Shown piece by piece: positions 48,346 through 56,312 of a stretch of DNA of 64,000 nt (within the stretch, counting starts at the first letter, position 1; each line of letters starts with the position of its first letter). Made by a program: the position numbers and the translations under genes. Under the pieces are notes generated by a model. That model was not told the DNA's origin. It saw nothing but the letters and a program-made list of their open reading frames with translations, and searched no databases. The stretch spans positions 186,001 through 250,000 of the forward strand of contig NZ_JAHRID010000003.1 in assembly GCF_019100565.1 (NCBI RefSeq), written 5' to 3'. This DNA is from Arsukibacterium indicum. GTDB taxonomy: Bacteria > Pseudomonadota > Gammaproteobacteria > Enterobacterales > Alteromonadaceae.

Positions 48346-48362
48346 CTTAAGCAAACCTTAAG
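48346..48362. promoter_or_regulatory. PmrA-type box before the tlpA-like operon
   Basis: CTTAAG-CAAAC-CTTAAG, a perfect match to the PmrA box (two CTTAAG halves, 5 bp apart). It lies in the 208-bp gap between the tlpA-like gene and the VIT-family gene. The left half also belongs to the palindrome GTTTGCTTAAGCAAAC. Confidence 0.7.
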
Positions 48363-48513
48363 TGACGCTACAACTTTGAAAAACAGCAAAGAATTGAGAA
48401 AACTGCGCGGTAGAAAGTGAGATAGATAAATAGAGAGGCTCGCTACTTGGCTTACTAATATTAATTCAGTTGATCGCGTTTGCAGCTAACTGTAAAGCTT
48501 GGAAAATACGGAC

Positions 48514-49203
48514 TCAGACCGCTACCCCAAAAATACTGCCCACCAGCGCGGTCAACGCCATTGCCAGCGCGCCCCAGAAGGTAACTCGTGCTGCACCTCG
48601 CGTTCGGGGAGCACCGCCTGCGTGGGCAGCCAGGGCACCCAGACCCGCCAGAAAACATAGCGAGAATAAGGCAACAGCGTAAATCAGATAGGGGCCGGGC
48701 ATAGCCCAGGCTATCAGTAGTGGCAGGGCCGCACCAATAGTAAAGGCCGCAGCTGATGAAAGTGCAGCCTGGACAGGCCGGGCTTTACCCGACAGGGAAA
48801 TACCAATTTCGTCTCTAGCATGCGCGCCTAATGCATCGTGCGCCATTAATTGTCCCGCAACCCTTTGCGCCAGCTCCGGCGTTACACCTCTTTTCTGATA
48901 AATTTCAGCCAGTTCATTTTTTTCATACTGAGGGTTCTGGGCAAGAGATATTTTCTCCAGCTCAAGATCAGCCTGCTCCGTATCAGCCTGCGAGCTTACA
49001 GAAACATACTCACCTGCCGCCATCGACATTGCCCCGGCAACCAGCCCGGCAACACCGGCCAGCATGACACTGGCATGCGTGGTACTGGCAGCAGCCACGC
49101 CAATAATCAGACTGGCAGTTGATACAATGCCATCATTTGCACCCAGTACCGCGGCGCGTAACCAGCCAACACGATGCGAGCGGTGAAGTTCGATATGACT
49201 CAT
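48514..49203 (-). CDS. VIT1/CCC1 family membrane transporter
   Basis: 229 residues of the vacuolar-iron-transporter family, which exports Fe(II)/Mn(II) in plants and yeast. Typical parts are HRVGWLRAAVLGANDGIVSTASLIIG, LVAGAMSMAAGEYVSVSSQADTE, the cytoplasmic metal-binding helices (EKNELAEIYQKRGVTPELAQRV) and three further TM helices (about five in all). Bacterial substrates are not certain. It is monocistronic between the PmrA box and the sulfatase gene. Confidence 0.93.
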   Translation of the reverse strand: MSHIELHRSHRVGWLRAAVLGANDGIVSTASLIIGVAAASTTHASVMLAGVAGLVAGAMSMAAGEYVSVSSQADTEQADLELEKISLAQNPQYEKNELAEIYQKRGVTPELAQRVAGQLMAHDALGAHARDEIGISLSGKARPVQAALSSAAAFTIGAALPLLIAWAMPGPYLIYAVALFSLCFLAGLGALAAHAGGAPRTRGAARVTFWGALAMALTALVGSIFGVAV

Positions 49204-49269
49204 CTGCTTTGCTCCGAATGTATATTCTGGCTATTAACCTTAAACTATCCTGATTGCTTTAGGTAATGG

Positions 49270-51219
49270 TTAATTAGCTAAATGATATTGTTGCTGCCGA
49301 TACAGATAAGAGGGCAACAGCACCTGTGCCAACGCGCGTTTTGTCTGTGCTGCAGAGGGTACTTTGTCTGAGAGGAGCAATTGTTTACTGGCAGGATCAT
49401 ACACACCACTTACTGCACTCTGCTGTGGTCGTAAAATTGTCAGTTGCTGTTGTTCCATTAATGCAAAATACTGGTCAAACTGCATCAGCGCCCGACCAGC
49501 ACTGGTGTCATCACGACTAAAGTCACGGCCAATGAGTGGCGTCTGACCATTGATCCCCATTAAAGACAACAGGGTAGGAGCCAGGTCAATCTGGCTGGCA
49601 ACCGGTGTAATACGATTTGGCTGCAGATCCGCGCCCAAGATCAATGCCGGAATATGAAACTTCTCTACCGGCACCAGATTGCTGCCATACACCCGGTTGT
49701 CGTGATCGGCCACAATCAGAAACAGCGTGTTCTGCCAATAAGGCTGTAGCCTCGCATGAGCAATAAACTGTCCTAAGGCATAATCAGCATACTTAACCGC
49801 ATTATTTACGGTTTGTTTTGGCTGTTCATGCAAATCGATACGCTCATCCGGGAACTCAAACGGCGTATGATTGGACGAGCTAAACACCAGGCTGAAAAAG
49901 GGTCGTTGTTGCTGATGCATCTCGTCCAGATGTTTGGCCGCAGCGGTAAATAAATCTTCATCGCTGGCGCCCCAGCTACCAACAAAAACCGGATTGTCCA
50001 TTTGGGGCAAATCAATCACCTGCTTAATGCCATTGCCGGTAAAAAAACTGCGCATATTGTCAAAATGCGCTTCGCCACCATAAATAAAGCTGGTGTTATA
50101 GCCTTGTTGCGACAGCGTGCTACCCAGCGTATAAAAATTTTGCTGAGCTAACGACAACTTAACCACGCTTTGGGCCGGCGTTGGCATAAAGCCTGACACC
50201 ACCGCTTCTATACCGCGCACCGAGCGGGTACCGGTTGCATACATTTGCTCAAACCACCAGCCGTCATACTTCAGCTTCTCCAACTCAGGGGTGACAGCGA
50301 CACCACCGAGCGATTCAACAAAGGTTGCACCAAGGCTTTCTTCAAGAATGATGACCAGGTTCAACGGTTTGGCACGCTGCACACTTGCTTGACTGTAATG
50401 CACAGTGGGTAAACCCGGATTAGAAAACGCGGTCTGTTTTAACCATGGCCAATCCAGAGCCAGCGCCAGCATTTCAGTATCAGGCAGCTTGCCGTAAATC
50501 TCGCTGGAGTGCGCTTCGTGTTTCAGACTATACAGTGCATACAGCACTGAATAAGGCGAGTTGATTACCAATGAATTAACCAGAGCATCACTGGTAACCG
50601 CAAAAAATGCCGGGTTAGCAGGACGATGCTCAGTGGTAGAGCGGATCATGGCAAATACCACCAGTAGCAGCACAGGCCAGGTTAGCCAGAAGGTTTTCGT
50701 CTGATAGGGTTCGGTGCGAAGACGGGCGCGTTGCAGTATTTTATTAGCGCCCCAAATAAGCAGTAATGTAAGCGAAATGCCACCAAGTAACATCGCTCTG
50801 AAGCCCTGCCATAAGGTACTGAAGACTTCTTGCGGATACTTCAGATATTCCACATAGAGACGGTTTGGCCGGATATCGTATTGCAGAATAAACTGCGGGG
50901 TAGAGAGCTCTACAAAGATAAATAACGTCAGACCCAACATGGCCCAACCATAGCAAAACCAACGCCAGGCATTCAACCCTCTGCGGCCAGCCAGAAACGG
51001 CGCCAGCAGTATGGGTAAGACCATCCACAGACCAGCCAGTATCAAATCAGCCCGCACCCCTTGTATTAGGAGGGGCCACACTGATGCTACGGCGCTAATC
51101 CGGTCATATTGCCAGACAAACAAGCCAATACGGCTTACTGATAATAGAAGCAATACCAGTAATGCCATTACCGCCAGCAGATAATAAGGGCCTGATACAG
51201 AGCGTAAATCTTTTTTCAT
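49270..51219 (-). CDS. LTA synthase family sulfatase / phosphoglycerol transferase
   Basis: 649 residues. About five N-terminal TM helices (to about 190) are followed by an extracytoplasmic alkaline-phosphatase-fold domain with NLVIILEESLGATFVESLGG, the likely nucleophile Thr in MYATGTRSVRG, SFIYGGEAHFDNM, FSLVFSSSNHTPFEFP and LIVADHDNRVYG. Relatives transfer phosphoglycerol or phosphoethanolamine from phospholipid and release diacylglycerol. The gene starts 54 bp from a PmrA-type box shared with divergent dgkA, whose product recycles diacylglycerol. The acceptor is unknown. Confidence 0.88.
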   Translation of the reverse strand: MKKDLRSVSGPYYLLAVMALLVLLLLSVSRIGLFVWQYDRISAVASVWPLLIQGVRADLILAGLWMVLPILLAPFLAGRRGLNAWRWFCYGWAMLGLTLFIFVELSTPQFILQYDIRPNRLYVEYLKYPQEVFSTLWQGFRAMLLGGISLTLLLIWGANKILQRARLRTEPYQTKTFWLTWPVLLLVVFAMIRSTTEHRPANPAFFAVTSDALVNSLVINSPYSVLYALYSLKHEAHSSEIYGKLPDTEMLALALDWPWLKQTAFSNPGLPTVHYSQASVQRAKPLNLVIILEESLGATFVESLGGVAVTPELEKLKYDGWWFEQMYATGTRSVRGIEAVVSGFMPTPAQSVVKLSLAQQNFYTLGSTLSQQGYNTSFIYGGEAHFDNMRSFFTGNGIKQVIDLPQMDNPVFVGSWGASDEDLFTAAAKHLDEMHQQQRPFFSLVFSSSNHTPFEFPDERIDLHEQPKQTVNNAVKYADYALGQFIAHARLQPYWQNTLFLIVADHDNRVYGSNLVPVEKFHIPALILGADLQPNRITPVASQIDLAPTLLSLMGINGQTPLIGRDFSRDDTSAGRALMQFDQYFALMEQQQLTILRPQQSAVSGVYDPASKQLLLSDKVPSAAQTKRALAQVLLPSYLYRQQQYHLAN

Positions 51220-51272
51220 TGCCGGTCATAATCACTTCACAGCTTAAGGTTGCCTGACGCTAAAGCACTAAG

Positions 51273-51289
51273 CTTAAGCTGTTCTTAAG
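51273..51289. promoter_or_regulatory. PmrA-type box between the sulfatase gene and dgkA
   Basis: CTTAAG-CTGTT-CTTAAG, a perfect PmrA box. A TATAAA hexamer follows 21 bp downstream toward dgkA (51311-51316). A further CTTAAG half lies at 51243-51248 toward the sulfatase gene. Confidence 0.75.
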
Positions 51290-51311
51290 ATACAACAGCG
51301 ATACTAGTTGT

Positions 51312-51346
51312 ATAAAAGTGCGGTAGAAGTGTAATAAAAGTGCGGT
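51312..51346 (+). repeat. Two 13-bp direct repeats in the dgkA promoter region
   Basis: ATAAAAGTGCGGT at 51312-51324 and again at 51334-51346, a 22-bp period (two helical turns). The first overlaps the likely -10 element. May be a second regulator's site or a duplication. Confidence 0.55.
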
Positions 51347-51367
51347 TGATTCAGCGTGGAGAAAATA

Positions 51368-51724
51368 ATGAAATCTGAAGCCAAAGGGCTAAACAGACTG
51401 TTTCATGCCAGCAAGTATTCGTGGCAGGGATTGATGGCCGGGTTAAAGTCTGAGGCAGCGCTACGCCAGGAAATTGCGGCATTAGCGCTATTGCTACCCG
51501 TTATCTTTTGGCTTGATATCAGTGCGGCTGAACGCAGCATGCTGTTACTCAGTACGCTACTGGTGCTTATTGTCGAGCTGCTGAATACCGCAGTTGAAAC
51601 TGTCGTTGATCGCATCGGTGACGATTATCATGAACTCAGTGGTAAAGCCAAAGATCTGGCATCAGCCGCGGTGCTGATCACGCTGTTTGGCGCCGGTGCT
51701 ATCTGGCTGATGATTCTATGGTAA
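51368..51724 (+). CDS. dgkA: Diacylglycerol kinase (prokaryotic type)
   Basis: A 118-residue trimeric membrane enzyme that phosphorylates diacylglycerol to phosphatidic acid. Visible: GLNRLFHASKYSWQGLMAGLKSEAALRQE, three TM helices and the catalytic VELLNTAVETVVDRI. The ATG at 51368 has GGAG 7 bp upstream; a GTG 12 bp earlier is less likely. It recycles the diacylglycerol left when EptA takes phosphoethanolamine from phosphatidylethanolamine, which explains its place here. It overlaps the PAP2 gene by 7 bp. Confidence 0.95.
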   Translation: MKSEAKGLNRLFHASKYSWQGLMAGLKSEAALRQEIAALALLLPVIFWLDISAAERSMLLLSTLLVLIVELLNTAVETVVDRIGDDYHELSGKAKDLASAAVLITLFGAGAIWLMILW

Positions 51725-52425
51725 TAAAAGCCTACATCAGTGACAGAACGGTATACCTGTTTTTACTGGTATACCTCATGGCCCTGCTAATTTTAGATAC
51801 TGGTGGCGGCGACATCTGGCTCGCCAGTAAATTTTATGCCTTAGAGGGATACCAGTGGTCATTACAACAACATTGGTTTACCGAAAAAATTCTGCATAAA
51901 GACGCCCGCATAGTGAATTATGTTGCCTGCGCACTGGTACTGTTGCTTACAGGTTACTTTAACCTCAAACGTAGCAGTCATAAGTTGCTGGCCGACAGCT
52001 TTGCGGCCTTAAGCCTGTCTTTAACCGTTTCTTTTGTTCTGGTCGCTTACTTAAAAGCAATTACCAATATTGCCTGTCCGTGGGACCTGGCCATGTTTGG
52101 TGGTGCTGAACCTTATTTTCACTTATTGCAAAACCGGCCATCGTACTTACCTTATAACCAATGTTTTCCCGCAGGTCACGCCAGTGTCGGCTATGCCTGG
52201 CTGGCACTCTTTTATTTTTTCAAAAAAGTAAAACCTCAGTGGCAATTTATCGGTTTAGCGACCGGCCTGATATTGGGTGTGGTCCTGGGCCTGGCTCAGC
52301 AGTTGCGGGGAGCTCATTTTTTATCACATGATTTAACCACATTGGCACTGTGTTTCTTATCGGCAAAATTCTGCTTTATGTTATTTGCACCGGACAGCAG
52401 TAAAACAGTGTCAAAAAAGCTTTAA
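51718..52425 (+). CDS. PAP2 superfamily membrane phosphatase
   Basis: 235 residues with about five to six TM helices. The three phosphatase motifs are modified but present: KAITNIACPWDL (motif 1), NQCFPAGHASVGY (motif 2, PAGH for PSGH) and RGAHFLSHDLTT (motif 3 with the nucleophile His). PAP2 enzymes dephosphorylate lipid phosphates such as phosphatidic acid, undecaprenyl diphosphate or lipid A 1-phosphate. Linked PAP2, DgkA and EptA genes occur around chromosomal mcr-like loci. Its exact substrate here is not known. Confidence 0.88.
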   Translation: MVIKAYISDRTVYLFLLVYLMALLILDTGGGDIWLASKFYALEGYQWSLQQHWFTEKILHKDARIVNYVACALVLLLTGYFNLKRSSHKLLADSFAALSLSLTVSFVLVAYLKAITNIACPWDLAMFGGAEPYFHLLQNRPSYLPYNQCFPAGHASVGYAWLALFYFFKKVKPQWQFIGLATGLILGVVLGLAQQLRGAHFLSHDLTTLALCFLSAKFCFMLFAPDSSKTVSKKL

Positions 52426-52428
52426 ACC

Positions 52429-52445
52429 GTTAAGTATTCCTTAAG
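52429..52445. promoter_or_regulatory. PmrA-type box before eptA
   Basis: GTTAAG-TATTC-CTTAAG, one mismatch from the PmrA box. CATAAT (52467-52472), a -10-like hexamer, follows after 21 bp, the same spacing as at dgkA. The eptA start codon is at 52495. Confidence 0.7.
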
Positions 52446-52494
52446 CAGACAAGCACACACTGTCTGCATAATGTAGCAATAAAGCGGTAACCTT

Positions 52495-54132
52495 ATGCAT
52501 CTGGACGTTTCCATCTCACCTGTGCGATTAAGGGCAATGCAACCTGAAATATCGCGCGAACTGCTTAGCATTAGCGCTGCAATACTGCTTACGCTGATGT
52601 TTAACCAAAGCTTTATAAAGAGCATTTTACCATTAGGTGGCTGGCTGTTAACGTTACCGCTAATGGCATTATTGCTGTTAATTAATATTTTTATTTGTCA
52701 GATATTTAGCATGGGAAAATTCCAAAAAGTCTGGTTAAGTACCTTGATTATTCTCGCCGCCGTCAGCCAGTACTTTATGCAACAGTACGGTGTACTGCTG
52801 GACAAAAGCATGCTGATTAACGCGCTGGAAACAGACAGCCATGAAATGACCGGTTTATTAAGCAGTGCCATGTTGCCTTATTTTGTCGTTTATCTGCTAT
52901 TGCCCCTATCTTTTCTTTTTTGGGTAAAACCGCAGCGTCGCAAACTTCGCAGCAGCGTTAAACGCTACAGCGCGCTACTTTTTATTGTCGTTGCGTTACT
53001 CTCAGGGCTGGCTGCATCACAGTACCAAAACTTTGCCGGCGTGTTTCGCCAGCATCGTTATCTTAAACATCAGGCTGTCCCACTGAATGCCCTTGCCGCA
53101 GCATTCGGCGTTTTACAAAGTAAAATTGCTGATGGTCATCCGACGACGTTTAGTGAATATGCAGTGGATGCCCGAATCATTAAGCAGGCAAATAAACCGA
53201 AGCTGGTGATCATGGTGCTGGGTGAAACCGTGCGAGCTGATCATCTGGGCATTAACGGCTACCTGCGCAATACCACCCCGCTGCTGGCGCAGCGCGAACT
53301 GATTAACTTTGGTGCTATCGATGCCTGTGGCACCGCGACCGCGGTGTCAGTACCCTGCTTGTTTAGCTATCTGGATAAAGCCCACTACAATGACACGATG
53401 GCAAAGCATTCAGACAATGTGCTGGATGTATTAAAACGTGCCGGTATAAAGGTGATCTGGCGAAACAACAACTCCGGTTGTAAAACCATGTGCGACAGAG
53501 TGGTTATTGATCATAGCTTTGCTGGTAACAGCACCTTTGACTGCGAAGAAGGTGCTTGTCCGGATATAGCGTTACTGCATAATTTATCGCAGGAAATAGC
53601 ACAGATAAAAAACGATAATCAACCTATTTTTATCGTGTTGCACCAGCAAGGCAATCATGGCCCGGAATACTACAAGCGTAGCGAAATACAACACAAACAC
53701 TTCCTGCCCGAGTGTGAAAGTAACTTGCTTAGTGAGTGTCAACCGCAACATATTATCAATGCGTATGACAATGCCATTGTTGCTACTGATGAGCTGCTAA
53801 GTAACACCATAGCAGTGCTGGAAGGCTTGTCTGCAGAGTTTGACACGGCAATGTTGTATGTGTCAGATCACGGTGAGTCTTTGGGAGAAAATGGTGTTTA
53901 TTTACACGGTTTACCTTTCTGGATGGCGCCGGAAGCGCAAACAAAGGTGCCAATGTTGTTGTGGCTATCCACTAACTTTACCCAGCGTCTGGCCTTAGAT
54001 ACCGACTGTATCAGTCAACAAAAGGACTTGTCTCACGACTATGTTTTTAACTCCATACTGTCACTGTTTGAGGTAACCAGCAGCAGTAAAGATGTACAAT
54101 TAGATTTTATCCGCCCCTGTACTCTGACATAG
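52495..54132 (+). CDS. eptA: Lipid A phosphoethanolamine transferase (EptA/MCR family)
   Basis: Transfers phosphoethanolamine to lipid A phosphate, lowering negative charge and polymyxin binding. 545 residues: five N-terminal TM helices (to about 160), then a periplasmic sulfatase-fold domain. Zinc and catalytic residues are visible in MVLGETVRADHLGINGYLR (Glu), the nucleophile Thr of CGTATAVSVPCLFS, HQQGNHGPEYYKR (His) and VSDHGESLGENGVYLHG (Asp-His). The several cysteine pairs (GCKTMC, CESNLLSEC) match disulfides of EptA. It lies upstream of a two-component system, as in the pmrCAB operon. The start could also be Met15. Confidence 0.93.
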   Translation: MHLDVSISPVRLRAMQPEISRELLSISAAILLTLMFNQSFIKSILPLGGWLLTLPLMALLLLINIFICQIFSMGKFQKVWLSTLIILAAVSQYFMQQYGVLLDKSMLINALETDSHEMTGLLSSAMLPYFVVYLLLPLSFLFWVKPQRRKLRSSVKRYSALLFIVVALLSGLAASQYQNFAGVFRQHRYLKHQAVPLNALAAAFGVLQSKIADGHPTTFSEYAVDARIIKQANKPKLVIMVLGETVRADHLGINGYLRNTTPLLAQRELINFGAIDACGTATAVSVPCLFSYLDKAHYNDTMAKHSDNVLDVLKRAGIKVIWRNNNSGCKTMCDRVVIDHSFAGNSTFDCEEGACPDIALLHNLSQEIAQIKNDNQPIFIVLHQQGNHGPEYYKRSEIQHKHFLPECESNLLSECQPQHIINAYDNAIVATDELLSNTIAVLEGLSAEFDTAMLYVSDHGESLGENGVYLHGLPFWMAPEAQTKVPMLLWLSTNFTQRLALDTDCISQQKDLSHDYVFNSILSLFEVTSSSKDVQLDFIRPCTLT

Positions 54133-54243
54133 TAGCAATACGATTATATTAGCAACAAGGCAACGCCCGGCAGGTTTATTTAACATATTGTTGTATTATC
54201 ATCAGATAAACCGCCCTGCGGCACGCCACACTGGATTTTTTAG

Positions 54244-54915
54244 ATGCGCATTTTACTGGTAGAAGATGATGAATTGCTAGCTAGAGGTATGATTACCCGG
54301 CTAAAACGGATGGGTTACCAGCCCGAACATTGCACCACTGGCAAGCAGGCGCTTCTGGCAGCGCAAGACAGTGATTTCGCGCTGATGATTCTCGATTTAG
54401 GTTTACCGGATGGCTTTGCGCTGGATATTATCCGCCAGTTACGCCAAAGCAGGGTAACCATGCCAATACTGGTGCTGACCGCGCAAAGCCAGCTGGATAC
54501 TAAACTAACCGCTCTGAACAGTGGCGCAGATGATTATCTGGTTAAACCCATCGACGTACTGGAACTGGAAGCACGGATCAGAGTATTGTGCCGCCGCCAG
54601 CTGCAACGCACAGATGACACCTTGCAGCTGGCTGGTATCAGCCTGAATTTGCAAAATCATCAATGTCAGTTCCAGCAGCAAATTGTTACCCTGACCCGAC
54701 GCGAATTTATGCTGTTACAGGAGTTTATGTCAAAACCCGACAGAATATTGTCGCGTCAGCAGCTGGAAGAACTCAGCTACGGTTGGGATGGCGAAACGGA
54801 AAGCAATGCGATTGAAGTACATATTCATAATTTACGCAAAAAACTTAGCCCTGACCTGATTAAAACTGTACGTGGTGTGGGCTATATGCTGGTAAGTCAG
54901 TATGACCATCAATAG
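54244..54915 (+). CDS. pmrA: OmpR/PmrA-family response regulator
   Basis: 223 residues. The receiver domain has the acidic pocket (VEDDE), phospho-acceptor Asp in LMILDLGLPDG (about 51) and the Lys in DDYLVKPID; a winged-helix DNA-binding domain follows (LTRREFMLLQEFM, NAIEVHIHNLRKKL, IKTVRGVGYML). Its place after eptA and before a sensor kinase matches pmrA (basR). The CTTAAG boxes nearby support this naming. It overlaps the kinase gene by 14 bp. Confidence 0.88.
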   Translation: MRILLVEDDELLARGMITRLKRMGYQPEHCTTGKQALLAAQDSDFALMILDLGLPDGFALDIIRQLRQSRVTMPILVLTAQSQLDTKLTALNSGADDYLVKPIDVLELEARIRVLCRRQLQRTDDTLQLAGISLNLQNHQCQFQQQIVTLTRREFMLLQEFMSKPDRILSRQQLEELSYGWDGETESNAIEVHIHNLRKKLSPDLIKTVRGVGYMLVSQYDHQ

Positions 54916-56296
54916 TATAAAGTTTTATCTGTTGTTGGGGATTAACCTGCTGATGCTGGGTACCCTGAGCCTGAACGCCTGGATTGCCTATAACGATGCG
55001 TTGCATGAGCTGGACGAAATTTACGACGCAGAACTGGCGCGAAGTGCCAAATTAATAAGTTTACTGCTAACCAGCCGCACGTTGTCAGACAATATCGGGC
55101 AGCCAGTTGTAGTAGCCGTGCCACACATTACCGACATGGGCGAATCACTCACTGTCCAGCAGGAGCGGTTGCTCGATGGTCATAAATATGAAGGCAAAAT
55201 TGCCTTTCAGGCTCAGCAGGGCGACAAACTTGTTATGTTGTCGGAAAACGCGCTGCAGTTCCCGACCCCCATCCGTGAAGCGGGTTACCATGAAATAACT
55301 GAACATGGGAGCTTATGGATAACATTCAGTTACTTTGTGCCCAACCACAATTTATGGGTATTCACAGCACAACGCGAAGATATCCGCGAAGAGCTCGGTG
55401 CACACATTGCTCGGGCGCAAGTGCGGCCCATTCTGTTTATGATGCTGCCGCTCAGCCTGCTAATTTATGTTGTTATTAAGCTGGTATTGCGTCCACTACA
55501 ATTGCTACAGCAACAGGTTGCTAATAAAACACCAGAACAACTGCATGAAATAAAACTAGCATTGCCTGACGAGCTGCAACCTGTTCAGGAAGCAATTAAC
55601 AGCTTGTTGCTGCGGATCCGCAGCTATTTAGAGCAGGAAAAACGGTTTATCTCTGATGCCTCGCATGAGCTGCGAACCCCTTTAAGTATTCTGCAACTTC
55701 ATGCTCAAAACCTTAGCAGTGCTACTGATCCGGTTGAAATCACAGAAGCAGCCGATGCCATTGTTGAAGGCAGCAAACGGATGTCGCATCTGGTCAATCA
55801 GTTACTGTCTATTGCCCGGCTGGATCACCTTGAAGCAGTCAGTTTTAACCAGGTAGCATTAACACCTTTACTGCATCAATGTCTGGCGCAATTACCGCCT
55901 CTGCTGCTGGATAAGGTCAGCTGGCAGCTACAGTTAGATGACAACTGTCAGTTGCATGGCGACAACGCACTATTGCAAAGTGTCATGCGTAATTTGCTGG
56001 ATAACGCCGCCAAATACTCACCCGCTGACGGCACTGTTGAGGTACACACGGGCTTCACAGACCAGCAGACTATTCGGATATGCATCAGCAACAGTGGTAC
56101 CGTAGATACTGAAACCAGCAGGCTGGGCGACCGCTTTTACCGGCATCAACAACATCAGCAGCAGGATGGCGCTGGCCTGGGGTTATCTATCGTTAAACAC
56201 ATCGTTGTTCTGCATCACGGCAGTATCAGCTTTGCTGTAAATAATCGTAACGGGCTGGATGTTGTGCTGCAATTGCCAGCAGTTTCGGACGTTTAG
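54902..56296 (+). CDS. pmrB: Sensor histidine kinase (PmrB/QseC-like)
   Basis: 464 residues. TM1 (about 9-28), a periplasmic sensor loop of about 150 residues (HELDEIYDAELARSAKL as in PmrB/QseC relatives), TM2 (about 178-198), a HAMP-like linker, then the H-box FISDASHELRTPLS, the N-box NLLDNAAKYSP and the G-box GAGLGLSIVKH. It probably phosphorylates the adjacent response regulator. A longer sensor loop than in E. coli PmrB makes the signal uncertain; no ExxE iron motif is obvious. Confidence 0.87.
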   Translation: MTINSIKFYLLLGINLLMLGTLSLNAWIAYNDALHELDEIYDAELARSAKLISLLLTSRTLSDNIGQPVVVAVPHITDMGESLTVQQERLLDGHKYEGKIAFQAQQGDKLVMLSENALQFPTPIREAGYHEITEHGSLWITFSYFVPNHNLWVFTAQREDIREELGAHIARAQVRPILFMMLPLSLLIYVVIKLVLRPLQLLQQQVANKTPEQLHEIKLALPDELQPVQEAINSLLLRIRSYLEQEKRFISDASHELRTPLSILQLHAQNLSSATDPVEITEAADAIVEGSKRMSHLVNQLLSIARLDHLEAVSFNQVALTPLLHQCLAQLPPLLLDKVSWQLQLDDNCQLHGDNALLQSVMRNLLDNAAKYSPADGTVEVHTGFTDQQTIRICISNSGTVDTETSRLGDRFYRHQQHQQQDGAGLGLSIVKHIVVLHHGSISFAVNNRNGLDVVLQLPAVSDV

Positions 56297-56312
56297 CTAT
56301 GTTAAGTAGTGC

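Noticed and set aside
49270..56296. Mobile-element origin of the eptA region
   Set aside because: No IS, transposase, integrase, terminal repeats or composition break were seen around it; it looks like resident chromosome.
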